Part shown: positions 33,471 to 57,848 of the stretch, piece after piece
How positions within the stretch are numbered: the stretch's first letter is position 1
Layout: each line of letters begins with the position of its first letter
From: Stramonita haemastoma
Lineage: Eukaryota; Mollusca; Gastropoda; Neogastropoda; Muricidae
Assembly: GCA_030674155.1 (NCBI GenBank)
Contig: CM060327.1
Location: forward strand, 24,784,197-24,845,266
Direction of reading: 5' to 3'
DNA length: 61,070 bases
The notes under the pieces: model-generated
Told to the model about the DNA's origin: nothing
Databases searched by the model: none
What the model saw: the letters and a program-made list of their open reading frames with translations, nothing else
Made by a program: the position numbers and the translations under genes

Positions 33471-35114
33471 TATATATATATATATATATATATTACACAC
33501 ACATACATATATACACCATCCACATGAACACACACAGAGCTAAAACACACACACTCCTCCCCCTCCCCACACACACACAACAACACCCACCCCCTTCCCT
33601 ACACCTACCCACACACACTGACCTAAGGTTATCCTCCAGGTTATCCTTGTTGTGATCATGGAAGCATCCAGCACCACACACACACTAACAAACACACACT
33701 ACACAGTAACACACACACGTACACCCACACAAGATATACACTACACCCCCCCCCCCCCTCACACACACACACATACAAACAACCTAGTGGTCAGAGTATT
33801 GTGCTGGCAATTTGATGACCCGAGTTCGAAAATAAATAAACACACACACATACACACTACACACACACACACACACACACACAGTACCCCCCACCCCCCC
33901 CCAAACTCACTCACCTAAGGTTATCCTCCAGGTTCTCCTTGTTGTGATCATGGAGCAGCCAGCGCTCCACGCGGCTCCAGAGCACAGCCTCGCTCTCCAC
34001 CACCATGTTGGAATCGGCCAGGAATCCCAGCAGCTCTGGCAGCACCATGTACGGCCAATCAGATGCCTCCATCACCGTGTCAAAGTTCGACAGGATGAAT
34101 CCCAGGCATTTCTTGCGCAGGTTGCTCTGTTCTGTCATCTGAAGAATAATATAAAAAAGAATAAATGAATCTGGAAGATTGGGGAGAAAAATTAGTGTTG
34201 TTTCAAAAGATAACAATCCCCTCTGAACATCCAAGTTCAATATGTTGGGCCTGACTTTTCAGACAACAGCACGGAACACATTTTCGCTCATATCCCAGAC
34301 AACAATAGTTGTTGAAGACTATTCAAAAACATCTACTACCTGAGGTTTCAAGGAAGATGATGATTAAAAAAATCTACTACTTGAGGTTTCAAGGAAGACG
34401 TCAATTCAGAAAGATCTCCTACCTGAGGTTTCAAGGAAGATGACGATTTTTAAAAGATCTACTACCTGAGGTTGTGAGGAAGACAACGATTGAAAAAGAT
34501 CTACTACCTAAGGTTTCAAGGAAGACAACTATTCAAAAAGATCTACTACCTTAGGTTTCCTGGAAGACGACAATTCAAAAAGATCTCCTACCTGAGCATA
34601 CTGGTACCAGGTGAGGGCGCGGTTGGTGTCAGGTGACTGGACGATGTGCTCCTCCATGAAGGTGAGGCAGGAGCGACACAGACTCTGCACCTCGTACTTG
34701 TCTGCCAGCAGCAGCAGAGGTAACACTGTCGTCGTCTGCAGCACCACCTCTCCACTGTACAGGTAACTGTCCACACACACACACACACCTGTATTCATGC
34801 AGGCAAGTACAGACACAAAAATGCATGCATACACACATAAACATGCATGTGCACACACAGAAGTAAAGACACAAAAATGAGCACACACACGCAAACACAC
34901 AATCTTTGCACAAGCCGCCTTGCATGCATACAAACATGCATGTACTAACACACATACACATATGGCACACACACATACAACTGGGGACTCACACACACGC
35001 GCACACAGGCACGCCCACACATGCTCACACACAACCTGTGAAGTTTTCAAACCCTGACACACACACACACACACACAAACACACACAAACACAACACACC
35101 ACACACACACACAC

Positions 35115-35205
<91 letters not shown>

Positions 35206-35216
35206 GCACCCACACA

Positions 35217-35268
<52 letters not shown>

Positions 35269-35363
35269 AACTCACCCTAGGAAGTTTTCAAACTCAGACA
35301 TGCCTTCCACACACACACAAACTCTCACAACACACACACACACACACACACACAAACTCACAC

Positions 35364-35408
<45 letters not shown>

Positions 35409-36968
35409 TCACTCAACTCACTCACTCAACTCACTCACTCACTCACTCACCCTAGGAAGTTTTCAAACTCGGACAAGCACTCCTCCTCCTCAGTCAGACA
35501 GATCTCTGGCTGTCGCGCTTCTCTCCACCCACGTTCGCTCAGCATAGCCCTGAAAACAATCAGCATCAACCATGAAACAGACAGACTCCATAGCTTTATT
35601 CTATTTTTATTTATTTATTTATTTATTCTTATATGCTCATAGCTGAGTGGTTGAGACCATTCGACTTCAATCTTCCATGAAATCTTGCCAGCATCTGGTG
35701 AATTAAAGGTCGGGATTTTTTTTTACGATCTCCCATGTCAACTTCAAGTGCAGACCTGCCAGTGCTTTAATTCTCTTTGTGTATTTATACACATGCAGAA
35801 GATCAAATATGCATGTAAAAGATCCCGTAGTTCATGTCAATTTTCTGTGGGTTACGGGAACACATTCATGCCCAACTAACCCAAAAAAAAGTCAGAATGT
35901 GGCAGCTGGCTACTTTCATGATGGGCAAAAACAGTCACATATACAAAATCTTTGCGTGGTGGTCAAGGTGTTCATCTTTTAGATGAGATGATGAACCAAG
36001 GTTCTGTGTACAACATACATTCAGCATACATAATAAAAACGCATGGTGATCAAGATTTTCATTTGTTTCAATGTGCCTGTCAGTACTGTGATTGCCCTTC
36101 ATGGGATCAATAAAGTGTTTTTGACTTGACTTGAAAGAGACTTGTCCCTGGCAAAATTCTGCAGGAAAAAAGCCACATGCAGACCAGAAAAAAAAAGAAA
36201 AAAAGCCTACTACTGTTATGGGAATGCGCTCTCTAGGCCTAGAGTCCTGAATTTCATGCAGAGAAATCTGCTGTAACTGAAAGTGGGTATGCAATCAGTA
36301 TCAACAATGCAACAGCCATACAAACCCTAATAAACAATCAGTTTCAACTATGAGATGTCACTTCAAACCTCAATTTTCACTAATTCCATTATAAAAGTGA
36401 ACCACAATTTTATTTTATTTTATCTTATTATTCATTTACTTTTTTTTTTTCCCTTTACAAAAGTGCTCTCCTATGAAAGACCAGCCCAAAACATCTGACC
36501 ATGTTGCAAGTATACTATGATAAACAACAACAAAAAAATATGCTAGGAGTATACTACAATACTGACAAACAACAAAAAAGCAACAATAACTTCTCCTGTA
36601 AAAAAAAGTGTGGAGGCGGGGGGAGGGCAGCGAGAAATTAAACACATACACACATGCACACTTTATAAAAAAAAAAAGTAAGGGGGGGGGGCAGCAAGAA
36701 AGTAAACACACACATGCACAATTTATAAAAAAAAAAAAAAAAGGCCAAAAAAGGGAGCTCACTCAAAGACGCTGCTGGCGGTGATGAGAACAAAGCGATG
36801 AGCGTGATAGCGCTGATCACCGACACGCAGAGTGATGTCGCTCAATCGCTCCTGCATGAACAGGTCTTTGTAGCGCTTTACCAGGTCGTCGGTGTCACGC
36901 ACCTGCTGACTCGTCTTTGATCCTTTCTCACCTGCCTCCACACGTCGCACTTTGGTTCCGGTCGCCAT
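32545..36968 (-). CDS. BTBD17: BTB/BACK domain protein, BTBD17-like
   Basis: Coding exons read on the minus strand: 36968-36763, 35549-35451, 34766-34592, 34138-33915, 33313-32545; all junctions are GT-AG and in phase, giving 490 codons. Exons 1-3 hold the BTB/POZ domain (ERLSDITLRVGDQRYHAHRF, EFENFLGYLYSGEVVLQTT, LLLLADKYEVQSLCRSCL). Exon 4 is the BACK domain (ILSNFDTVMEASDWPYM, VLWSRVERWLL). Exon 5 is the C-terminal TRAF/MATH-like region typical of BTBD17 (FQLRGYATINKIDSRITL, LFSVYLYPRGYFTTLTIYGS), with an acidic/Thr/Ala/Gln insert (about residues 280-310). Length is near vertebrate BTBD17 (about 480). No signal peptide at this start, whereas vertebrate BTBD17 is predicted to be secreted. 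ATG at 36968 sits in ATCACCATGG; an acceptor at 37009 implies a 5' UTR exon upstream. Molecular function is poorly known in any animal. Confidence 0.85.
33430..33905. repeat. (AT)n and (CA)n tracts in intron 4 of the BTBD17-like gene
   Basis: (TA)n about 33430-33492 followed by (AC)-rich sequence, a C-run about 33746-33758 and (CA)n about 33838-33882. A family A head fragment (AACCTAGTGGTCAGAGTATT to GACCCGAGTTCG) is embedded at about 33781-33830. Confidence 0.85.
33624..33668 (-). repeat. Partial copy of the exon 4 3' end
   Basis: On the minus strand CATGATCACAACAAGGATAA then CCTGGAGGATAACCTTAG|GT matches the last about 45 bases of exon 4 (33915-33960) and keeps a GT at the exon border. It lies about 290 bp downstream in intron 4. 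Confidence 0.88.
34331..34592 (-). repeat. Tandem array of seven splice-donor-containing units at the end of exon 3
   Basis: Units start at 34331, 34372, 34414, 34457, 34499, 34541 and 34583 (41-43 bp). The last unit is the genuine exon 3 / intron junction (CTCAG|GTAGGAGAT). The other six read CTCAG|GTAGTAGAT, CTCAA|GTAGTAGAT, CTTAG|GTAGTAG and similar on the minus strand, each followed by a TTTGAATTGTCGTCTTCC-like spacer. Confidence 0.9.
34770..35445. repeat. Long (CA)n-rich tract in intron 2, with exon 2 tail copies
   Basis: Near-continuous CA/CACG/TCAC simple sequence. Copies of the exon 2 3' end are embedded at 35276-35302 (AGTTTGAAAACTTCCTAGG|GTGAG on the minus strand, intact donor) and about 35033-35058 (GGGTTTGAAAACTTCACAGG). 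The long Cys/Val or Thr/His frames here are artefacts. Confidence 0.9.
35640..35960 (+). mobile_element. SINE family C, near full length
   Basis: Head TCATAGCTGAGTGGTTGAGA (A box as in tRNA-Leu/Ser-like genes), weak B-box region, body GATCTCCCATGTCAACTTCA, AGTGCAGACCTGCCAGTGCT, GATCCCGTAGTTCATGTCA, and distal module AGTCAGAATGTGGCAGCTGG. A D-like piece follows at about 35955-36180. Further distal-module fragments: 37618-37690, 43478-43560, 45238-45340, 52255-52325 (+); 41828-41885, 47975-48090, 54575-54670 (-). Confidence 0.7.
36605..36745. repeat. Two-copy tandem repeat in intron 1 next to coding exon 1
   Basis: GGGCAGCGAGAAATTAAACA to CACTTTATAAAAAAAAAAAG is repeated as GGGCAGCAAGAAAGTAAACA to CAATTTATAAAAAAAAAA. 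About 65-bp spacing. Non-coding. Confidence 0.75.
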
Positions 36969-37008
36969 GGTGATCTGAAGTCTGTGTTTTATTCTACTGA
37001 ACACATTT

Positions 37009-37231
37009 CCTGCAAAAGAAGAAAAAAAAAAAGTAAAAAAGTTAGATCATAGTGTCTATGAACTGTAATGCTTCTTACATAATTATACACATGCAACACA
37101 CACAAGCAAAACTGCGAACAAAATACTGGTATACAGAATAAACATCACTACAGTGAACAAGAAACGCTAGTAAAAATACAATACATACATCAGCTTTAAT
37201 ACATGGATCAGCTTTCGGAATATGTGTGTGT

Positions 37232-37282
<51 letters not shown>

Positions 37283-37290
37283 CATGTGAG

Positions 37291-37359
<69 letters not shown>

Positions 37360-37398
37360 TGTGTGTGTGTCTGTGTGTGTCTGTGTGTGTGCATGCGT

Positions 37399-37481
<83 letters not shown>

Positions 37482-40267
37482 GCATGCATGTTTGAGTGCA
37501 TGCGTGCATGTGAACAAATAAACATGTGCAGGTTTTCAACTGTCAGATTGTGTTCAAGTAGATTCATATAACCCAATCTTCCTGTTTTTTTCTTTTAAAT
37601 TAAGCAGATTTAAAATATCAGAATCCCCGAAGTCAGAATGCAGTTATCTTAATAGTGGGTAAAATCTAACCACTGGTGAACCTAGGAATCTCTATGAAGA
37701 ACAACAAAACAAAAACACAACACAAAAACTAAAGAAAAAACAAAAAACCCATCAGTTCTCATAACAACAATCTGACACACAGAAAACTGCAGAAGTGTAA
37801 AGCAAGGGCATTACCAGATAAAAGCAACTCTCTCTATTTACTATGTGCAGACAGCAAGTTGACCCTCCACGTTCTACTATACACAAGGATACTTATGATA
37901 CAGAGGAGAACATTCATTTCAGATAGAAAGCTCACAGTCAAGATGCAGGCAAGGTCAGATAACAAGTAAAAGTGGAGAGATATGAGTGAGGAAAAAGCGA
38001 GGGACTCCATTCCACATACACTAGAGGTAATCGACCAGTATACAGCATCATAATCACCATCACATGAAGATAAACAATGAAACTGTCACTTTCAGTTTCA
38101 TATCTATAGAGTTTGCCTGGGAATCCAAATCATAACTTTTTATCAGACAGAAGGTATGGCTGAGTGGTTAAGACCGTTTGACCTCAATCCTATGATTCCA
38201 TGAAGACCTAGGTTTGATTCTTGGCGGCAGTGTCTGATGAATAGTAGGTGGGGACTTTTATAATCTCCCAGGCTGACTACAAGTGCAGACTTGCCAGTGC
38301 CTTAATTCCATTTGGGTATATATAAACATGCAAAAGAAATGTGCACATCAAATATTCCTTATTTTATGACAGCATTTGGTGGGTTATGGAAACACAATAT
38401 CATGTCAGCATTTGGTGGGTTACAGAAGCACAAACATATCCAGTATGCAATCTATACAATGAAATGAGCTGTTCTGAAGTTGGAATCTGTCAGCTGATGC
38501 CAACAGCAGACCTCTGCTGTAAAGTCACAAGCACAGAAGAAGACCAGAAACTAATACTATGCACCCCATCTAGCGAGGGAATCCAGAGAGAGACAGACAA
38601 CTTTGTCAATATAAATTCTGGGCTGACATTTTCATCTTCGCTTGATACTTAAATCACTCACTATCTGCACCTAAAAATGACACCAGGCACAGCAAAGCCA
38701 GTGGATAGAGCAATATTATAGGTAAATTATATGTATAATTTTGATTACTCCAAATCTGATGTAAATTTAAAGTGTTATGTCTATAACACAATCTATCCTA
38801 ATCTATGATAGTTTAATCTGACTGATTTAAAATATGATTAAATACTAGTTTACAATCACAGTCTGCCTACTCTCATGGCCACAGATTTACACCTAAGTTA
38901 CCAGTTCACAAAATTTTCAAGATTAGATATTATGTACAGCCCATCACAAAATATAGCGCCATCAGCTGCAAGGCAAGTATATACTGTATAGATCAACGAG
39001 TTATAACTGTCACAAAAGTACAATATAAACACTGTTAAGTTAAATAATAAATATACAATTCATGCAACCATCTGAATGCACCCGAACCCAGACCTTTTAC
39101 GCTCTAGGCTATACCGGAGCGACTGAAAGCATGCCCACAACCCAAGCCAGGCCTGTGCACCCAAGCTGACACTCTGCACACTTACCCATCTGCCAGTGTG
39201 AGGAGAATTAAGTGCCCCACCCACACAGCAAACACACCCAGCTCCCTCAACTGCATACCCTGCATAGACAGCCTCATCAAACAGTGCCTGGTCTGGGTAT
39301 AAAACTTCCTCTTATGACTGGTATAGTCCTTCATATGTCAGTGTGATTTATGTGCACTGCATGTGACATATACTATAGGCAATGCCAAAACACAATGAAT
39401 AAACGGCCAAATTTCTGTGTATAAAATCTGATTGCTCCCTTCCCTGGCCCAGTCCAGTTATTTTAAAAGTAGGCCTACCCAAAAGTTTTGACACACTTTG
39501 GTGAATATCAGGTACAAAGTGCAAAAATAGATTATCCAATCTGGGTCAGCTGTTGTTAAGCTAGGCCTAGTAAACATCATGTTGTCCAGAATAAGTTTGC
39601 TGAAGTTTTTCAAACATCAAAATAGTGTTTCCTGTAGGCCTAACACTAACAGGGTGCATTGAACATCAGGCCATAGAAAAAGTCACACATGACATTAAAG
39701 AAAATAGACGATGATGAAACAATAATCAAATATTTGTTTCAGTCATACCAAAACACAGCTGTGTCACACTGACACTCGTGCCATACCCGAGACCAGTGAA
39801 AAAGTGGATACCGATCTAGGCCTATACAATAAATCATACCGACATGGTCGTTTGATTTCGGCTACGACTCGACACCCGATCATACACAGAAAGTCGTAAA
39901 TAGATAAATGGCGTTGCTTCTTTTTGCTTAGTGTAATCTGGTTTATATTGTCTTGTGCCGCTTTCACAAGATGCTTTTTATATAGATGAATGATTCCGAT
40001 CTGCTATGTTCAACACAAAGTTATTTAGGCTGTGTCCGATGACTCGACACGAGACATACAATGTACACAAACACACTGGCGAGTTTCTGTTAGGCCTACT
40101 GTGTTCTAGTTTCCGGCGATCGGGCAGAATGTCTAGAGCCTTTGTTTAAACAGAGGGCAAGAACACTGGAAGCATGAAATGATATGCAGAGCGTTGCTGT
40201 GCTTCACTTCACCCAACCAGTCCACTCTGACCTGACCTGATCTGACCTGCTTGCTGGCTCTCTCACC
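37009..40267 (-). other. Probable leader intron of the BTBD17-like gene, and what it holds
   Basis: Acceptor TTTTGCAG precedes 37009; a consensus donor CTCGTCTCAG|GTGAGAG ends an exon at 40267, so an intron of about 3.25 kb is plausible. Inside are (TG)n about 37206-37390, (AT)n about 37402-37478, a family C SINE at 38150-38500, and otherwise AT-rich unique sequence. No other gene seen. Confidence 0.45.
38150..38500 (+). mobile_element. SINE family C, near full length
   Basis: GGTATGGCTGAGTGGTTAAG (A box), CCTAGGTTTGATTCTTGG (B box), CTCCCAGGCTGACTACAAGT, GCAGACTTGCCAGTGCCTTA, and a duplicated TCAGCATTTGGTGGGTTA-like segment before GAAGTTGGAATCTGTCAGC. Confidence 0.75.
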
Positions 40268-40505
40268 TGAGACGAGAGGCTTCAGTCAACAATGCCATGC
40301 CGGCATTCAACTGCGCTGCATTTTTGGGGAGCAAATATCTTGCCATTGATGCTCATGAAATCAAATCGCATGCAATTAAACAGACAGATTTCGAAAATAC
40401 TGGGAGATCTGTAAATGTACAAAACAAATGTGTACCTACCTATCTTGCCAGTGTTTATTTTGGGACCTCAAAGCGTGGATGACGCCGAGAATGCGCATGC
40501 GTGCA
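40268..40505 (-). promoter_or_regulatory. Candidate non-coding first exon and promoter of the BTBD17-like gene
   Basis: Going upstream on the minus strand from the donor at 40267: GC-moderate sequence, then an NRF-1-like motif (TGCGCATGCGTG on the plus strand, 40492-40503) next to a GATGACGCC half-CRE-like site. No TATA box is obvious. The transcription start is not determinable from sequence alone. A C-run lies at about 40596-40618. Confidence 0.35.
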
Positions 40506-40742
40506 TACCAGGAAATAGTTTGGGGGCGTTGACCCGAGTCAGCGCGTGCAATTCTATGAATCATTACGAATGTAGGCCTAATGCATTTAGAATCCCCCCC
40601 CCCCCCCCCTCCCCCCTCATTCCTGTTTTCTAAGAGTCTGGCGTTAGCCCGGTTGCTTCTCAAGTGTACTGAAAAACCACGCTCATAGCCTTTCGACAAA
40701 AATATTCTAAGCATCCCAAGATTTTCAGATTGCAGTGTGTTA

Positions 40743-40985
40743 TTGTTAGAAACTTTAGACAATGCAGCTGGATTTGTTGTCCCTACACATATATTTTTTT
40801 TTGTTCACTCTGTTTATCTTGGCAAAGAGTTTTCAACATTTACATTAGAATTGTATGCTGTCTCAAAGGCTTTGGACTTATTAAATGACTTTCCTCAAGC
40901 TCCCTTAGTTTTGTTTTTGTTTTATTTTCTATCATGCGTTGATTTCATATCAGTTTTATATTATCATGCTCTCAAATAAGAAGGA
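40743..40985 (+). pseudogene. LINE RNase H fragment
   Basis: The frame reads AAGFVVP, LGKEFSTFTLELYAVSKALD, LLNDFPQAP and CVDFISVLYYHALK, aligning with GAAFIVP, IFTAELTAIISAL, DFPK and CVDSKSVLHALK of the element at 18412-20080. The catalytic aspartates are not preserved in context. Degraded relative of that LINE. Confidence 0.65.
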
Positions 40986-41190
40986 AGGTGACATGCTGGT
41001 TTTGTCATTTAGACATTCACCTGCCTAACGAGTAATGTGTGCGGTTCTGTATTCAATTACCAGCCTTGCCATTTCTTCCCAGTTTGACAGGAACATTGAA
41101 CTGAATGTCCATCTTTCAGAGGAGACTCAAAACCAGTCAGACCCTCATGCTTATGGACTTGTGCACGTCAAAAGAACCCACGACAGTTGA
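40985..41190 (+). mobile_element. Chimeric SINE: family B head on a D-like body
   Basis: GAAGGTGACATGCTGG, ATTCACCTGCCTAACGAGTA and CTTCCCAGTTTGACAGGAAC follow the family B head. The sequence then turns into TGGACTTGTGCACGTCAAAA and GAACCCACGACAG, as in the D body (GCGCATGTAAAGGAACCCAC). The stretch to 41830 is AT-rich without a gene. Confidence 0.55.
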
Positions 41191-41844
41191 AAATCAGAGA
41201 GAGCAGGGAGTACCTCCCAACTCTCCCTCTACCTCTTTGGGAAATGTATACATAATACATCCCCGGCCCAAACAACATAACAGACTTAGAAATGATATTG
41301 TCTTTGAAATACAAATCATGATTCACTGCATTTGATGAAAGGGTACCTATATTCATTTTTGTCATTTTTTTCACATAGTGGTTCATATTGAAATGAAGTG
41401 TCTGACAGGTTGGCAAAGCAAGGTGCATTGAAGGATTCTATTCCTATGCCAAGTTGTCTAAGCTTGTCAACTCATGAACTTTGTTAAAGTCAGAAAAATA
41501 TCTGCTATGCTTATATTATTTTATTTGAGTGGTCAACATTTTTCCTGTAACAGAAACTTGGCATACTTAATATATAAGCTGAGACTCCCTGATGGTAAAA
41601 CTAGGTTTACGAAGTCATTGAAAATGTTCTAATTCATTATCTATCCACCATTTTTTTGTTTAGTGTCTTATGCTACTCTCTAGATATCAGAAGTGTGACA
41701 TGGACTGAAGTACTAGATTCAGTAATCATTTTCCATGGGTAGTTTCCTGTCCAGATGATCTTGTCTGGATTTTGAGATTAAAAAACTTTTCCGCCTACAT
41801 TCCTTGGCTAGAACGAGGTTTATCAATGGTGAGATTTTGCGTAT

Positions 41845-42240
41845 GTGACGGTTTTTACCCACATTCCAACTTCAGGGATAGATAAAAATTTTAACAGATG
41901 GCCATCATCATGTCAAGTATTGCATCCATTGAAGGTTGTAGCTTTTCGTTTCCCTCTTTTGGCATTGTGCACCAATCCACAGAAGGCCAAGACAGTTGAG
42001 TGTGCTAAACACATTATCACTGAGACCTGCACACAGCTGATGTGCTCAGTGCTTACAGCAGAGGATGCTATATTCATCATCCCTCTCGTTACAGGGCCCT
42101 TGGAATTCAATTTCATCCTGCTAGATGGACGTCTGTCTCTGCTGAGTTCTAAGGAGAAAGGTGGCAAGCCTTGGTGGCATATCTTGGAGCTCTTACCAAC
42201 GACACAGGTGATGGAGACAGTTGAGTTTGAATTAAAATGA
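41845..42240 (+). other. Open frame of unknown nature, possibly LINE-derived
   Basis: A 131-codon frame with no recognised domain. Its end (SSKEKGGKPWWHILELLPTT) loosely resembles the LINE C-terminus SRDKERWRALVALCGAS seen at about 2365-2400. A family C fragment overlaps its start. I do not consider it a demonstrated gene. Confidence 0.25.
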
Positions 42241-42537
42241 CATGGACAGTAATCGTGTTATGAGTTTGTACAGGCAAAGGCAATGTAGTGCTGTGTGCAG
42301 GAGGGAAGACAGAGTCTAGTGTCTGAAACTTGGGGAGCTCTAGGCTGGGAGTTTGTACAGGTGTGTGTAGGCTACAGCAAGACAGAGGCCTGAGTTTTGT
42401 CACATCATGAACATAGAGTGTGCCTGAGACTTCATGAGTTCTTTACGTTTGCTTGCATTTAAAAAGTGTGACTGTTCAAAGGTTTAGATTTTGCTGTTTA
42501 AGAGTGTAAGCAAGTCAGAAACACACGAATGCATGCA

Positions 42538-42538
42538 T

Positions 42539-42597
<59 letters not shown>

Positions 42598-42612
42598 CAC
42601 ACACACACACAG
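42538..42612. repeat. (CA)n microsatellite
   Basis: About 37 CA units with one GC interruption. The flanks (42250-42970) are AT-rich and without recognised genes. Confidence 0.95.
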
Positions 42613-42974
42613 AGGAGAGGATCATAACTAAAACATAAAAAAGACCACGATTGTAAACAAACTTTCTTTTTTTGTGTTTTATTTACATCTCAAATCAATA
42701 CCATACATCATCTTGTCCTGTTCAAACTCTATTGCACCAAATGAACACAAAAAACATGAACAGATACTTAAACATTCAATTGTTGTTGTTTTAAATATTA
42801 AAACTGTTGTTAAATATTTAAATATATTATACTCTCTCAATTTTGTCTGTCAGGTATTCCTCAAAATGTGGTCACCACACATGGTCTTTTTGATGGTCTC
42901 ACCTCACCTGATAGTATGAGCTACAATTTGATAACAGTCTCACACTACGCACCTTGGCCCTTTGAATAAAACTC

Positions 42975-43445
42975 CATATGCGGGGTAGGATAGCCTAGTA
43001 GTAGCAATGCGCTCCTGATTTGACGGTCTCAGGTCTGGAATTGAGCCACCATAGAGATGCCCATTCAAGGGGATTTTCCCCTTGGAGTTAATTGGTACTG
43101 ACACCATTTCCCCGAAAGTCTTTCACTCACTCACTCAGTCCCATGTCCCAAAGGACGTAGGGGGGACATGAGAGAAGACGCAACAGAGATCTTTTTCCAT
43201 GCTTCACGATCCTGTGTGGCTAGTAGGAGGTGTTGCAGGGTTGGGCGGTCCAGTCTTTGATGTTGTCAACCCATGATTTCTTTTGGCGGCCTCTTCTTCT
43301 CTTGCCCTCGAAAGTCTTTCAGGTGAGACCAAACCAAGGCCCCATGTGCAAACATTTGCAGAACATCTTGCATACATGTTAAAACCCTGTTCTACCTTTT
43401 GGAAGAGTAGGCTATTTTGTGCCAGTAAGAATGAATGAAAACATT
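42975..43445 (+). mobile_element. SINE family A split by a LINE insertion
   Basis: Head and proximal body (GGATAGCCTAGTAGTAGCAA, GGGGATTTTCCCCTTGGAGT, CCCCGAAAGTCTTTCA) stop at 43125. The body resumes at 43309 with CGAAAGTCTTTCAGGTGAGA, then GAAGAGTAGGCTATTTTGTG. The interruption is the LINE fragment 43126-43308. Confidence 0.8.
43126..43308 (-). mobile_element. 5'-truncated LINE with (TGAG)n tail
   Basis: The minus strand reads KRRRGRQKKSWVDNIKDW, the GRP-type C-terminal motif of LINE ORF2, then 3' UTR and a short GACTGAGTGAGTGAG tail instead of poly(A). It is flanked by a 13-bp target duplication CGAAAGTCTTTCA at 43113-43125 and 43309-43321. Inserted in a family A SINE. Confidence 0.82.
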
Positions 43446-44009
43446 TTTTAAAACCCATACAGTGTTTATACTCTATCCACGAAGTTGGAATGCAACTACT
43501 TTTAATGGTGGGTAAAAACGGTCGCATGCACAAACTCGCCACTGGTGAAGCTCGGAGGTAAACCTGAGGAACTAAAAATCAAACCAACAAAAAATCCTCC
43601 ATGAGATTCACTCAGCATCTGGTGGGTGCTGTATGACACAGTCATCAGTTCTCTTTTCATGTGTTTCTTTCCATACCAAAGTCTCACACAAGATTCACTC
43701 AACTTCATTCATTCATCAGTGTGTTCATTTCCCCTTTAATGTCATTCTTCCCACACCAAAGTCTCACACAAAATTCGCTCAAGATTTAGTTTGTTTTACA
43801 ACACACAAGTCACCACACAACAAGACTCACTCAAGATCTCCCGGCATAACAAAACATACACATCACCACACAAAACTCCAGATCTGGTTCATATTACAAC
43901 ACATAAGCCATCAACGTTCACTCACTGCAGGCATTACAAAACAGTATCCACAAATATTACAACAATATCTACAACCGTAACAAAATATCTACACACATCA
44001 TTAAAAAAA

Positions 44010-44290
44010 GGTACAGGTAAAAGGTAAAGGTGTCCCATAACCTAGGCGGTTGTAGGGGAACGAGGCATCAGAGACCTCGGCTTCTCTAGGGGCCAGCATA
44101 TTGAGGGCGGCGCCCATCTCCTCTCCCTCGCTGCTTTACCTTCCCTGGCCCTAAAGAGGGCAGGTACCCATTTACAGCTGGGTGAACTGGGAGCCTAGGC
44201 GTGCCCATCCAACTGGTAACCATGCTCGACACTGCTTTAATTTGACTGGGGGGAAAGCGAGCGCTCTGACCACTTAGCTATCCCGCCCCC
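44010..44290 (-). mobile_element. SINE family E with (GGTAAA)n-type tail
   Basis: On the minus strand: GGGCGGGATAGCTAAGTGGT (A box), GAGCGCTCGCTTTCCC, ATGGTTACCAGTTGG, CCCAGCTGTAAATGGGTACC, then ...ACCTTTACCTTTTACC tail. Flanks CATCATTAAAAAAA and CATCATAACAAAAAA suggest an imperfect target duplication. Confidence 0.7.
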
Positions 44291-44368
44291 ATCATAACAA
44301 AAAAAACATTCTCAAAAACAATCATCTCTCTCTGGAAACTTCACAGTCAGAGGTTCTGCAGAGCACTG

Positions 44369-57848
<13,480 letters not shown>

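Noticed and set aside
34331..34592. Regular array as a CRISPR
   Set aside because: Units are tandem with no unique spacers and coincide with a splice junction.
36987..37004. Start of the BTBD17-like protein at 37004
   Set aside because: That codon is GTG; the first in-frame ATG is at 36968 with good context.
37075..37571. His/Thr and Cys/Val/Tyr-Ile repetitive proteins on both strands
   Set aside because: Pure (TG)n and (AT)n microsatellite translated in several frames.
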